In this document: positions 7,474-15,223 of the stretch, piece after piece | How the letters are laid out: each line of letters starts with the position of its first letter | Position numbering within the stretch: the first letter of the stretch is position 1 | From: an uncultured Dyadobacter sp. | GTDB taxonomy: Bacteria; Bacteroidota; Bacteroidia; Cytophagales; Spirosomataceae | NCBI GenBank assembly: GCA_937880795.1 | Contig: CALGRQ010000275.1 | Span: forward strand, 1 to 21,286 | Length of the DNA stretch: 21,286 nt | Direction: 5' to 3' | Notes under the pieces: model-generated | What the model saw: the letters and a program-made list of their open reading frames with translations, nothing else | Database searches by the model: none | Told to the model about the DNA's origin: nothing | Position numbers and translations under genes: made by a program

Positions 7474-7488
7474 TGCGTTGTAAACGCA
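7474..7488. repeat. palindrome copy B (upstream of the CPBP-DUF2007-cdsA operon)
   Basis: TGCGTT-GTA-AACGCA forms a 6-bp inverted repeat in the divergent gap between the CPBP gene (start 7408) and dusB (start 7527). The stretch 7471-7487 differs from copy A at 5364-5379 only by one inserted G. Because it lies between two divergent starts, it could affect either gene. Confidence 0.5.
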
Positions 7489-7526
7489 TACAATTAATGG
7501 TTTAAACGGGAAGTCGGCAAGTTATA

Positions 7527-8516
7527 ATGGTTAAAATCGGGAAGATAGAATTGGGGGCGTTTCCCTTGTTGCTCGCACCCATGGAGGATGTAAGCGATCC
7601 ACCGTTTCGCGCAGTCTGCAAGGAAAATGGTGCGGATTTGATGTATACAGAGTTTATCTCCAGTGAAGGATTAATACGGGATGCCGCAAAAAGCGTTCAG
7701 AAGTTAGATATTTTTGAGTACGAACGACCAGTGGGTATTCAACTTTTTGGAAGTGATATAGAAACCATGGGTTCGTGTTCAGAAATTGCCTCCAAGGTGA
7801 ATCCGGATCTGATCGATATCAACTATGGATGCCCGGTTAAAAATGTAGCTTGTAGAGGGGCTGGTGCAGCCTTATTACAAGACATCCCTAAGATGGTTAA
7901 AATGACTGAAGCTGTCGTAAAGTCGACGCACCTGCCCGTAACTGTGAAAACAAGGCTTGGTTGGGATGAAAATACTAAAAATGTACAGGAGGTGGCAGAA
8001 CGCCTTCAGGATATAGGGATTCAGGCTTTATCGGTACATGGTAGGACCCGCGTACAGATGTATAAAGGGGAGGCCGATTGGACCTTGATTGCAAAAATTA
8101 AAGAAAATCCAAGAATTCAAATTCCTATTTTCGGGAATGGTGATGTAGATACACCGGAAAAGGCACTTGAATATCGAAATAGGTTTGGTGTGGATGGTAT
8201 CATGATTGGGCGTGCCACGATTGGTAACCCTTGGATATTCAATGATATAAAGCACTATATGAAAACCGGAGAACGTTTGGCTCCACCTACATTGGCCGAA
8301 CGCGTAGAGGTTTGTCGCAGACATTTGGAATTTTCTATTCGATGGAAAGGACCTATTGCAGGTGTTTTTGAAATGCGCAGGCACTATACCAACTATTTCA
8401 AAGGACTAGAAAATTTCAAACCTTTCAGAATGCGTTTGGTAGAGGGAATGTCTTTTGAAGAATTGGATGGTATATTGAACGAAATTATTCACGAATTCAG
8501 TGAACCCGTATGCTGA
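7527..8516 (+). CDS. dusB: tRNA-dihydrouridine synthase B
   Basis: The product is a 329-aa FMN-dependent TIM-barrel enzyme that reduces specific uridines in the tRNA D-loop using NADPH. Family blocks seen: LLLAPMEDVSDPPFR (14-28), YTEFISSEGL (40-49), DINYGCPVKNVACRGAGAALL (98 onward) with catalytic Cys102, VKTRLGWD (140-147), HGRTRVQMYKG (171-181), IFGNGDVDTPEKA (201-213) and the FMN phosphate-binding GVDGIMIGRATIGNPWIF (221-238). The MEDVSDPPFR form of the first block favours DusB over DusA or DusC. The start ATG at 7527 is at the expected distance. The stop codon overlaps the biotin carrier ATG (shared ATGCTGA, 8510-8516), so the two are translationally coupled. Confidence 0.93.
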   Translation: MVKIGKIELGAFPLLLAPMEDVSDPPFRAVCKENGADLMYTEFISSEGLIRDAAKSVQKLDIFEYERPVGIQLFGSDIETMGSCSEIASKVNPDLIDINYGCPVKNVACRGAGAALLQDIPKMVKMTEAVVKSTHLPVTVKTRLGWDENTKNVQEVAERLQDIGIQALSVHGRTRVQMYKGEADWTLIAKIKENPRIQIPIFGNGDVDTPEKALEYRNRFGVDGIMIGRATIGNPWIFNDIKHYMKTGERLAPPTLAERVEVCRRHLEFSIRWKGPIAGVFEMRRHYTNYFKGLENFKPFRMRLVEGMSFEELDGILNEIIHEFSEPVC

Positions 8517-9034
8517 AAATAACGATTGCCAACGAAAACGGAGGTTCCGAAGGAGCACCGCATACATACGATTTGTCGCAAAGTAGCGCGGGCTGGACGA
8601 TCAACGATCGTCTTTTCGATGGTGATGTTGTCGAAATTTCCGGGAATAAATTTCATGTGATTTGGAAGGATAAATCTTACAATGTCGAAATTGTTGAATC
8701 GAGCTTAGCCGAGAAGACCTTCCATATGGTTATTAATGGCCGTAAATATGCCACGCTTGCCAAGGATCAGATCGATCTTCTATTGGAAGGTATGGGGCTG
8801 AACAATCAAAGCAGTCAAAAAATAAACCATGTAAAAGCACCTATGCCGGGTCTTATTCAATCGATATCCGTATCGGTAGGAGATCATGTGCAGAAAGGGG
8901 ATATTCTGTTGGTATTGGTGGCTATGAAAATGGAAAACATGATTAAGGCAGCAGGAGAGGGTATCGTCAAATCTATAAAAGTTAGTGCAGGAGAAACGGT
9001 TGAAAAAAACCAGGTGATCTTAGAGTTTCAATAA
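8510..9034 (+). CDS. biotin carboxyl carrier protein (biotin/lipoyl domain)
   Basis: The product is 174 aa. Residues about 105-174 are a biotinyl domain: KAPMPGLIQSISVSVGDHVQKGD, then the biotinylation loop VAMKMEN with acceptor Lys140, then KVSAGETVEKNQVILEF. The N-terminal ~100 residues (TYDLSQSS, WKDKSYNVEIVES, MVINGRKYATL) resemble the small beta domain preceding the biotin domain in propionyl-/pyruvate-type carrier subunits, not the Pro-Ala-rich N-terminus of the AccB of bacterial acetyl-CoA carboxylase. The protein would carry carboxybiotin between a biotin carboxylase and a carboxyltransferase. Neither partner is in this window, which is unusual because they are often adjacent. It is coupled to dusB by a 7-nt overlap. 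Confidence 0.88.
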   Translation: MLKITIANENGGSEGAPHTYDLSQSSAGWTINDRLFDGDVVEISGNKFHVIWKDKSYNVEIVESSLAEKTFHMVINGRKYATLAKDQIDLLLEGMGLNNQSSQKINHVKAPMPGLIQSISVSVGDHVQKGDILLVLVAMKMENMIKAAGEGIVKSIKVSAGETVEKNQVILEFQ

Positions 9035-9039
9035 ATAAC

Positions 9040-9071
9040 TTGTTAATCTAATCGTTCAACTTGTATTTTTA
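9040..9071 (+). promoter_or_regulatory. probable promoter of pyrH-frr
   Basis: TTG at 9040-9042 and TATTTTTA at 9064-9071, separated by 21 nt, match the Bacteroidota consensus except for the last base of the -7 box. It lies 26 nt before the pyrH ATG and just after the stop of the biotin carrier gene. Confidence 0.5.
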
Positions 9072-9097
9072 CGCACAAAATCACTTACATTACAACC

Positions 9098-9817
9098 ATG
9101 CCGGAACCAAAATATAAACGTATACTTCTCAAACTCAGTGGAGAAGCGCTCAACGGAGGCGATAAAGCCCAGGTTATTGACTTCAATATCTTGGATAACT
9201 ACGCCAAAGAAGTAAAGAAAATTGCGGAAGCAGGTGTTCAGATTGCGATCGTAATTGGAGGAGGAAACATATTTCGTGGGGCATCTGTAGAGAAGTCGGG
9301 AATTGACCGTGTTCAGGGTGACCATATGGGGATGCTTGCCACGGTGATCAACGGAATGGCGATACAAAGTTCTCTTGAAAAGCATAATATGAAAACCAGA
9401 TTGATGTCGGCCATCAAAATGGAACAGGTATGCGAACCATTAATCCGTCGCCGGGCTATCCGTCACCTGGAAAAAGGACGTGTTGTTATTTTTGGAGCCG
9501 GTACCGGAAACCCTTATTTCACTACGGATACCACAGCTGGCTTACGCGCGATTGAGTCGGAATCCGAAGTAGTTTTAAAAGGAACTCGTGTAGACGGCGT
9601 ATATACAGCTGATCCGGAAAAGGATCCTTCGGCTACGAAATACACGAAACTTAGCTTTGATGAGGCATTGGCAAAAAATCTTAAAATAATGGATTTAACC
9701 GCCTTTACCCTTTGCAAAGAAAACAATGTTCCTATTATCGTTTTTGATATGAACAAACCCGGGAACCTCTATAACCTGGTAATGGGGGAGGAAGTTGGAA
9801 CATTGATATCGAATTAA
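9098..9817 (+). CDS. pyrH: UMP kinase
   Basis: The product is a 239-aa cytosolic enzyme of the amino acid kinase family that phosphorylates UMP to UDP. Motifs: KRILLKLSGEAL at the N-terminus (phosphate-binding Lys), IVIGGGNIFRG (the Gly-rich loop), DHMGMLATVINGMA, FGAGTGNPYFTTDTTA and LKGTRVDGVYTADPEKDPSA. These are all standard for bacterial PyrH, and the length is typical (about 235-240). The start MPEPKYKRILLK is at the usual distance from the first motif. It is followed after 25 nt by frr, a conserved bacterial pairing, and probably uses the promoter just upstream. Confidence 0.96.
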   Translation: MPEPKYKRILLKLSGEALNGGDKAQVIDFNILDNYAKEVKKIAEAGVQIAIVIGGGNIFRGASVEKSGIDRVQGDHMGMLATVINGMAIQSSLEKHNMKTRLMSAIKMEQVCEPLIRRRAIRHLEKGRVVIFGAGTGNPYFTTDTTAGLRAIESESEVVLKGTRVDGVYTADPEKDPSATKYTKLSFDEALAKNLKIMDLTAFTLCKENNVPIIVFDMNKPGNLYNLVMGEEVGTLISN

Positions 9818-9842
9818 CAGAAAAATAGCTTAGATTAAAATC

Positions 9843-10403
9843 ATGGAAGAAATTGAATTATATCTGGAAGATGCCAGAGAAACCATGGAAGGGGCCATTA
9901 AGCACCTACTTATAGAATTGGGTAAAATTCGTGCTGGTAAAGCATCTCCTCAGATGTTAGAAGGATTGATGATTGATTATTATGGCTCAATGACTCCTAT
10001 ACAAAACGTAGCCACGATCAACACACCGGATGCAAGAACCATTGCGATCCGTCCATTTGAAAAAAAGATTATTAACGATATTGAAAAGGCGATCCGTAAC
10101 GGAAACCTTGGTTTTGCACCTTCTAACGATGGCGAGTTGATCCGTATTTCGGTTCCACCATTGAACGAAGAAAGACGTCGTGAGTTGGCGAAACGTGCAA
10201 GAACTGAAATTGAAACTGCGAAAATCAATGTTCGTAACATCCGTCAGGATGCGAATAACTCCTTGCGCAAATTGACCAAAGAAGGTGTGGCAGAGGACTT
10301 GGTAAAGCAAAGCGAAGATCGCGTTCAGAAATTGACAGACAGTTATGTGTCTAAGGTTGAACAGATTTATTCTGCCAAGGAGAAAGAAATTATGGAAGTA
10401 TAG
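9843..10403 (+). CDS. frr: ribosome recycling factor
   Basis: The product is 186 aa, the standard length. RRF works with EF-G to split the 70S post-termination complex. Conserved blocks are all present: LGKIRAGKASPQMLEGLMIDYYGS (start of the three-helix bundle and first domain II strand), VATINTPDARTIAIRPFEK, IEKAIRNGNLGFAPSNDGELIRISVPPLNEERRREL and VRNIRQDANNSLRKL. It is the second gene of a pyrH-frr unit and ends at a strong terminator 15 nt beyond the stop codon. Confidence 0.97.
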   Translation: MEEIELYLEDARETMEGAIKHLLIELGKIRAGKASPQMLEGLMIDYYGSMTPIQNVATINTPDARTIAIRPFEKKIINDIEKAIRNGNLGFAPSNDGELIRISVPPLNEERRRELAKRARTEIETAKINVRNIRQDANNSLRKLTKEGVAEDLVKQSEDRVQKLTDSYVSKVEQIYSAKEKEIMEV

Positions 10404-10417
10404 AAATGATCTCTTTC

Positions 10418-10458
10418 ATATATAAAAAAACCCGCTTTAAGCGGGTTTTTTTATATAT
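10418..10458. terminator. bidirectional intrinsic terminator
   Basis: This is a perfect 41-nt palindromic structure centred at 10438. The core CCCGCTT-T-AAGCGGG is flanked by seven A on the left and seven T on the right, extended by ATATAT arms. It separates the convergent frr (plus) and UDP-glucuronate decarboxylase (minus) genes and has an ideal T-run in both directions. Confidence 0.93.
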
Positions 10459-10464
10459 AACGTT

Positions 10465-11460
10465 TTACTTCGCGTCAGCATTGAAACTTTCAAAACCACG
10501 GTGATTCGACTCTTCATACAGTCTTTCTTGTGGAAGGCTGCGGAAATAATCATATGTAATGCGTAGTCCATCGGCACGAGCAACTTTTGGTTCCCATCCC
10601 AGAATTTCCTTCGCTTTGGTAATGTCTGGTTGACGTTGTTTTGGATCGTCTTGTGGTAGATCTTTGTATACCACTTTTTGATCTGTGCCGGTCATTTCAA
10701 TAATTTCTTCTGCAAACTGTTTGATGGTAATTTCCGCAGGGTTGCCAATGTTTACAGGCAAAGCGTAGTCGCTCATCAGCAAACGGTAAATTCCTTCAAC
10801 AAGATCATCTACGTAGCAGAAAGCACGTGTTTGTGAGCCATCTCCAAATATGGTAATATCTTCCCCGCGTAGAGCCTGTCCGATAAATGCAGGGAGTACA
10901 CGTCCATCATTGAGTCGCATTCTTGGCCCATAAGTATTAAAAATACGAACAATTCGCGTTTCAAGATTATGGTAACGGTGGTAAGCCATAGTGATGGCTT
11001 CCTGGTAACGTTTTGCTTCATCGTAGCAACCACGAGGCCCAATCGGGTTCACATGGCCCCAATAATCTTCAGTTTGCGGATGCACCAATGGATCACCATA
11101 TACTTCCGACGTAGAAGCAATTATGAAACGTGCATTTTTTACACGAGCTAAACCCAATAAATTGTGGGTCCCCATTGCACCTACTTTTAATGTCTGAATA
11201 GGTATTTTCAGATAGTCAATAGGGCTGGCTGGAGAAGCAAAATGTAAGATGTAATCCAATTCTCCGGGAACGTCTACAAATTTGGTGACGTCATGAAGAA
11301 CGAACTCAAAATTAGGATTTTGCGTCAGATGCTCTATATTCCGCATGTCGCCGGTAATCAGGTTATCCATCCCGATCACGTACATACCTTCCTTTAAGAA
11401 TCGTTCACAGAGGTGCGAACCTAAAAAACCTGCTGCTCCGGTAATTAAGACACGTTTCAT
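10465..11460 (-). CDS. UDP-glucuronate decarboxylase (UDP-xylose synthase)
   Basis: The product is a 331-aa extended short-chain dehydrogenase. It has a Rossmann GAAGFLG motif at 8-14, the acidic MDNLITGDMRNI NAD-binding segment, HFASPASPIDY (73 onward), the STSEVYGDP strand with Thr117/Ser118/Glu119, and catalytic Tyr146/Lys150 in CYDEAKR. The ASPASPxxY and STSEVYGDP blocks are characteristic of UXS enzymes, which oxidise and decarboxylate UDP-glucuronate to UDP-xylose with bound NAD. Full length, cytosolic. It lies 38 nt downstream of UDP-glucose dehydrogenase on the same strand, which makes its substrate, so the two form one pathway unit. An alternative, a dTDP-glucose 4,6-dehydratase relative, is less likely given these motifs and this neighbour. 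Confidence 0.9.
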   Translation of the reverse strand: MKRVLITGAAGFLGSHLCERFLKEGMYVIGMDNLITGDMRNIEHLTQNPNFEFVLHDVTKFVDVPGELDYILHFASPASPIDYLKIPIQTLKVGAMGTHNLLGLARVKNARFIIASTSEVYGDPLVHPQTEDYWGHVNPIGPRGCYDEAKRYQEAITMAYHRYHNLETRIVRIFNTYGPRMRLNDGRVLPAFIGQALRGEDITIFGDGSQTRAFCYVDDLVEGIYRLLMSDYALPVNIGNPAEITIKQFAEEIIEMTGTDQKVVYKDLPQDDPKQRQPDITKAKEILGWEPKVARADGLRITYDYFRSLPQERLYEESNHRGFESFNADAK

Positions 11461-11498
11461 TAATAGTGCTATGATTAGATTTGAATTATTTTAATTGA

Positions 11499-12815
11499 TT
11501 AGGCTGGAATAACCTTTTCTCTACCAATGCTGTAATAGGTATAGCCCATTTCTCGCATCTGTTCCAGTTCATATAAGTTTCTTCCATCGAAAACTACTTT
11601 GTTTTTCAGTAGTTTACTCATTTTTTCAAACTCTGGCGTACGGAATTGAGGCCACTCGGTAAAGATCATGAGTGCATCGGCGTCATCCAGAGCGGCGTAA
11701 GGTGTATGGCAGAAAGTAATTTTGTCTCCCAATATTTCCTTCACATTATTCATCGCTTCCGGATCGTAAACCGTCACTTTTACACCGGCATCCAGCAAAG
11801 TCTGTATGTTTTCCAACGCAGGTGCTTCACGAATATCATCGGTATAAGGTTTGAAAGCCAATCCCCAAACCGCAATGGTTTTCCCTTTTAAATCACCGTT
11901 GAAATAACCTTCAACCATCGGCATCAGTTTTTTCTTTTGGTCATCATTAACTTCCATTACAGACTTTAGAATTCTAAAATCGTAATCATAGTCTTTGGAC
12001 GTTTTTGCCAAAGCCTGAACATCTTTCGGGAAGCAACTGCCCCCGTATCCAATACCCGCAAAAAGGAAGCGTTTCCCAATACGGCTATCTGTTCCTATAC
12101 CACGACGGATATCGTCTACATTTGCACCTACTTTTTCACATAAGTTGGCAATTTCATTCATGAAGGTAATTTTCATTGCCAGGAATGAATTGGCGGCATA
12201 TTTGGTCATTTCAGCCGAACGCTCATCCATAAAAATGACTGGGTTGCCTTGGCGAACCAAAGGGGCATACAATTTCTCCATCACTTTTTTGGCTTTGTCG
12301 GATGTAGTACCAACCACCACACGGTCGGGCTTCATGAAGTCCTCAACGGCAACACCTTCACGTAAAAATTCTGGATTTGAAACTACGTCAAACTCAACCT
12401 TGCTATTTTTAGCGATGGCTGCTTTTACCTTTTCGGCGGTACCAACAGGTACTGTACTCTTATCGATCACGACCACGTACTGATCCAGAATATGACCAAG
12501 GTCGTCCGCAACTTTCAATATATATTTTAAATCTGCTGAGCCGTCCTCGCCGGGAGGGGTTGGCAATGCAAGAAAAATAACTTGTGCATCTTTAATGCCT
12601 TCCGCTAGGTTTGTTGTGAATTGCAAGCGACCTTCTGCAACGTTACGATCAAAAAGTACATCAAGTCCCGGTTCGTAAATCGGTATATCACCCTTTTGTA
12701 GTCTTTCAACTTTTTTAACGTCAATATCTACGCATATTACCTGATTTCCCGTTTCCGCGAAGCATGTTCCGGTAACCAAACCAACATATCCTGTTCCTAC
12801 AACTGCAATTTTCAT
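11499..12815 (-). CDS. ugd: UDP-glucose 6-dehydrogenase
   Basis: The product is 438 aa, typical of the bacterial family, and oxidises UDP-glucose to UDP-glucuronate with two NAD. Motifs in order: Rossmann GTGYVG (7-12), VDIDVKK for NAD ribose, IYEPGLD (47-52), LPTPPGEDGSADL (84-96), STVPVGTAE (120-128), SNPEFLREG (146-154), invariant Lys214 within AMKITFMNE, and catalytic Cys261 in GYGGSCFPKD, followed by a C-terminal domain with VWGLAFKPYTDDIREAPA. It lies upstream of the UDP-xylose synthase with a 38-nt gap, so co-transcription is likely. Products would feed capsule, exopolysaccharide or glycoprotein synthesis, but no glycosyltransferases for that are beside it. Confidence 0.95.
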   Translation of the reverse strand: MKIAVVGTGYVGLVTGTCFAETGNQVICVDIDVKKVERLQKGDIPIYEPGLDVLFDRNVAEGRLQFTTNLAEGIKDAQVIFLALPTPPGEDGSADLKYILKVADDLGHILDQYVVVIDKSTVPVGTAEKVKAAIAKNSKVEFDVVSNPEFLREGVAVEDFMKPDRVVVGTTSDKAKKVMEKLYAPLVRQGNPVIFMDERSAEMTKYAANSFLAMKITFMNEIANLCEKVGANVDDIRRGIGTDSRIGKRFLFAGIGYGGSCFPKDVQALAKTSKDYDYDFRILKSVMEVNDDQKKKLMPMVEGYFNGDLKGKTIAVWGLAFKPYTDDIREAPALENIQTLLDAGVKVTVYDPEAMNNVKEILGDKITFCHTPYAALDDADALMIFTEWPQFRTPEFEKMSKLLKNKVVFDGRNLYELEQMREMGYTYYSIGREKVIPA

Positions 12816-12899
12816 AGATGTGTTTAAATCAAATAGCTGTGATGAGATAACGGGTTGGATAAATTGTATTTAACCAAGCACCGTTTATTAGATCCAGCG

Positions 12900-12907
12900 C
12901 AAAAGTA
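12900..12907 (-). promoter_or_regulatory. possible -7 element for ugd
   Basis: The minus strand reads TACTTTTG, an exact TAnnTTTG match, about 85 nt before the ugd ATG. No TTG lies at the preferred distance (the nearest is 26 nt upstream), so this is tentative. The gap also holds a perfect palindrome TGGTGCACCA at 12956-12965, between the divergent ugd and acyl-CoA dehydrogenase genes, which could be an operator. Confidence 0.35.
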
Positions 12908-13018
12908 ATTTTTTTAACTGAATCCATGTCCGACAATTTTCGATTTGTTTGTGTATGGTGCACCAAATGTTGTTATTTATTCTTATAATTGAATTATTCA
13001 AATTTATCATCAACATCT

Positions 13019-14182
13019 ATGCATTACACAACTTCAGAAGCTGAAAATCAACGGGAAGAGGCCTGTCAGATGATCAGAGAATCCATTGACCAGTTTGCGG
13101 CAGTTCATATAAAGCCATTTATCCGAGCGTGGGACGACTCTCAGCATTTTCCTGTGGAGGTATTCCGAAAACTGGGTGAATTGGGATTAATGGGTATGCT
13201 GGTTCCAGAAGCGTATGGAGGAGCTGGGCTGGGCTATAAGGAATATGTATCTGCCATCGTTGCACTTTCAAAGGTAGATCCATCCATTGGTTTGTCTATG
13301 GCCGCACATAATTCATTATGTACGAATCATATTTTGATGTTTGGAAATGAAGAACAAAAGCAAAAATATCTTCCAAAGCTCGCATCTGGGAACTGGATTG
13401 GCGCTTGGGGGCTTACAGAGCCTAATACTGGTTCGGACGCGGGCAATATGCGTACGGTTGCCGTAAGAGATGGCGATGATTGGATCATTAATGGTTCCAA
13501 AAATTTTATTACCAATGGTAAAAGCGGAGATGTAGCCGTACTGATTACCAGAACAGGAGAGCCGGGAGATAAACACGGAGCAACTGCTTTTATCATCGAG
13601 CAGGGAACTGCCGGTTTTTCAAGCGGGCGGAAGGAAGATAAATTGGGCATGCGTGCATCTGAAACAGTAGAACTCATTTTTGAAGATTGCCGCATATCAG
13701 ATCGTCAGCGACTTGGTGATATTGGAGATGGCTTTATACAATCCCTTAAAATATTGGATGGTGGACGTATATCGATTGCGGCGTTGGGTGTGGGTACGGC
13801 ACAGGGAGCATACGAAGCAGCACTGCAATACGCAAAACAAAGAGAGCAGTTTGGTAAATCGATTGCTTCTTTTCAAGGTATACAGTTCAAATTGGCCGAT
13901 ATGTATACGGACATACAGGCATCATCCTTGTTGACATATCATGCTGCGGAACTGAAAGACAAAGGAGAAAAAGTGACTTTACCGAGTGCCGTGGCAAAAT
14001 ATCATTCTTCTGAAACAGCTGTGAGGGTAGCCAATGAAGCGGTTCAAATTTTTGGTGGATATGGATTTACCAAGGATTATCCGGTTGAAAAATTTTATAG
14101 AGATAGCAAATTGTGCACCATTGGAGAGGGTACTAGCGAAATTCAAAAAGTGGTGATCTCCAAAGAAATTTTAGGTAAATAG
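13019..14182 (+). CDS. acyl-CoA dehydrogenase
   Basis: The product is 387 aa, the standard length of short/medium-chain acyl-CoA dehydrogenases. These FAD enzymes introduce a trans-2 double bond into acyl-CoA and pass electrons to ETF. Seen: N-terminal helical domain with YGGAGLGYKEY; FAD-binding beta-domain signature GLTEPNTGSDAG (131-142) and GSKNFITNG (159-167); C-terminal domain with YAKQREQFGKSIASFQ, QIFGGYGFTKDYPVE and GEGTSEIQ containing the catalytic base Glu370. The ATG at 13019 fits family length. A TTG at 12989 in the same frame would add ten residues and seems unnecessary. Substrate chain length cannot be told from sequence alone. No ETF or other beta-oxidation gene is adjacent. 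Confidence 0.92.
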   Translation: MHYTTSEAENQREEACQMIRESIDQFAAVHIKPFIRAWDDSQHFPVEVFRKLGELGLMGMLVPEAYGGAGLGYKEYVSAIVALSKVDPSIGLSMAAHNSLCTNHILMFGNEEQKQKYLPKLASGNWIGAWGLTEPNTGSDAGNMRTVAVRDGDDWIINGSKNFITNGKSGDVAVLITRTGEPGDKHGATAFIIEQGTAGFSSGRKEDKLGMRASETVELIFEDCRISDRQRLGDIGDGFIQSLKILDGGRISIAALGVGTAQGAYEAALQYAKQREQFGKSIASFQGIQFKLADMYTDIQASSLLTYHAAELKDKGEKVTLPSAVAKYHSSETAVRVANEAVQIFGGYGFTKDYPVEKFYRDSKLCTIGEGTSEIQKVVISKEILGK

Positions 14183-14266
14183 AATTCATTCTGCCATTCA
14201 TCACCGTTTTAAGCCGACAACCTAATAGGGTTGCGCGTTGGTACTACATCGGTAGGAGGTAAGGTC

Positions 14267-14299
14267 AGGTTTGGTTATTTTCGTCTATAACCATAACCT
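14267..14299 (+). repeat. hairpin immediately upstream of the SPFH gene
   Basis: AGGTT-T-GGTTAT (14267-14278) pairs with ATAACC-AT-AACCT (14287-14299) around an 8-nt loop, with a small internal asymmetry. It ends 8 nt before the ATG at 14308. There is no T-run. If it is within the transcript it could cover the translation start. A second, weaker hairpin (CAACCT-AATA-GGGTTG) lies at 14218-14233. Confidence 0.45.
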
Positions 14300-14307
14300 G
14301 GCTAACC

Positions 14308-15222
14308 ATGACCCCATTAATTGTACTTCTTGTTCTTGTTGTGCTTACGGTACTCATGACTGTAAAAGTGGTACCACAACAAACCGCTTATGTCCTCGAA
14401 CGACTGGGGAAATTTTATGCGGTACTTCAACCCGGAATTAATTTCATCATTCCCTTTTTTGACCGTATCGCCTATAAGTACAGCCTGAAAGAGTCTGCTG
14501 TGGATATACCTGAGCAGATATGTATTACGCGCGATAATGTGCAGGTACGTATGGATGGCGTTATTTTTATTCAGGTTATTGATCCCAAAAAGGCGGCTTA
14601 TGGCATTGCGGATTATACCTTTGCAGTTACGCAGCTGGCACAAACCACCATGCGGAGCGAAATTGGAAAGCTGGATCTTGACAAAACATTCGAGGAGCGT
14701 ATGACCATAAACCGTGCTGTGGTCGAAAGCATTGATGAAGCGGCTATTGGTTGGGGTGTAAAAGTTTTGCGGTACGAAATAAAAAATATTACTCCGCCTC
14801 AAAGTGTTTTGATTGCGATGGAAAAGCAAATGCAGGCAGAACGTGAAAGGAGGGCCGTAATTTTGCAATCGGACGGTGAAAAGCAAGCTGCGATCAATGT
14901 TGCGGAAGGGCAAAAGCAAAAAGTGGTTTTGGAGTCTGAAGGTTTAAGGCTTCGTCAAATTAATGAGGCAGAAGGAGAGGCTTCTGCTTTGAAGTCGGTG
15001 GCAGAAGCTACTGCGGAGAGTATCCGTCTGGTGGCAGAGGCTATTCAAAAAGAGGGAGGGTCGGAAGCGGTTCAATTGAAAGTGGCAGAAAATTATATTG
15101 AACAATTTGGAAAACTGGCGAAAGCAGGAAATACGTTGATTCTTCCGGCTAACATGGCAGATATGGGTTCATTGATCGCATCTGCTTTAACTGTTGTGAA
15201 ATCTACTGAAGTAAAAAAATAG
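14308..15222 (+). CDS. SPFH/Band 7 domain protein (paraslipin, stomatin-like)
   Basis: The product is 304 aa. One N-terminal transmembrane segment (residues 3-20) is followed by a Band 7 domain: VVPQQTAYVLERLGKFYAVLQPGINFIIPF, KESAVDIPEQICITRDNVQVRMDG, TMRSEIGKLDLDKTFEER and WGVKVLRYEIKNITPP. Then comes a charged, Ala/Glu-rich coiled-coil (about 165-250) and a C-terminal LPANMADMGSLIA. This matches the paraslipin/QmcA branch of stomatin-like proteins, which form large membrane-bound oligomers linked to membrane microdomains and protease control. It is followed after a single base by an NfeD gene; SPFH proteins and NfeD are encoded together across bacteria, which supports both calls. The hairpin ahead of the ATG may affect expression. 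Confidence 0.93.
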   Translation: MTPLIVLLVLVVLTVLMTVKVVPQQTAYVLERLGKFYAVLQPGINFIIPFFDRIAYKYSLKESAVDIPEQICITRDNVQVRMDGVIFIQVIDPKKAAYGIADYTFAVTQLAQTTMRSEIGKLDLDKTFEERMTINRAVVESIDEAAIGWGVKVLRYEIKNITPPQSVLIAMEKQMQAERERRAVILQSDGEKQAAINVAEGQKQKVVLESEGLRLRQINEAEGEASALKSVAEATAESIRLVAEAIQKEGGSEAVQLKVAENYIEQFGKLAKAGNTLILPANMADMGSLIASALTVVKSTEVKK

Positions 15223-15223
15223 T

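Noticed and set aside
8028..8384. 118-codon frame antisense to dusB
   Set aside because: A by-product of the dusB codon pattern; no start context or known motif.
12145..12483. 112-codon frame antisense to ugd
   Set aside because: Antisense to conserved dehydrogenase sequence, Ser/Thr-rich as expected of reverse-frame translation.
14317..14919. 200-codon open frame on the minus strand opposite the SPFH gene
   Set aside because: It lies fully antisense to a gene with strong family motifs, and its translation shows no recognisable domain or coding character.
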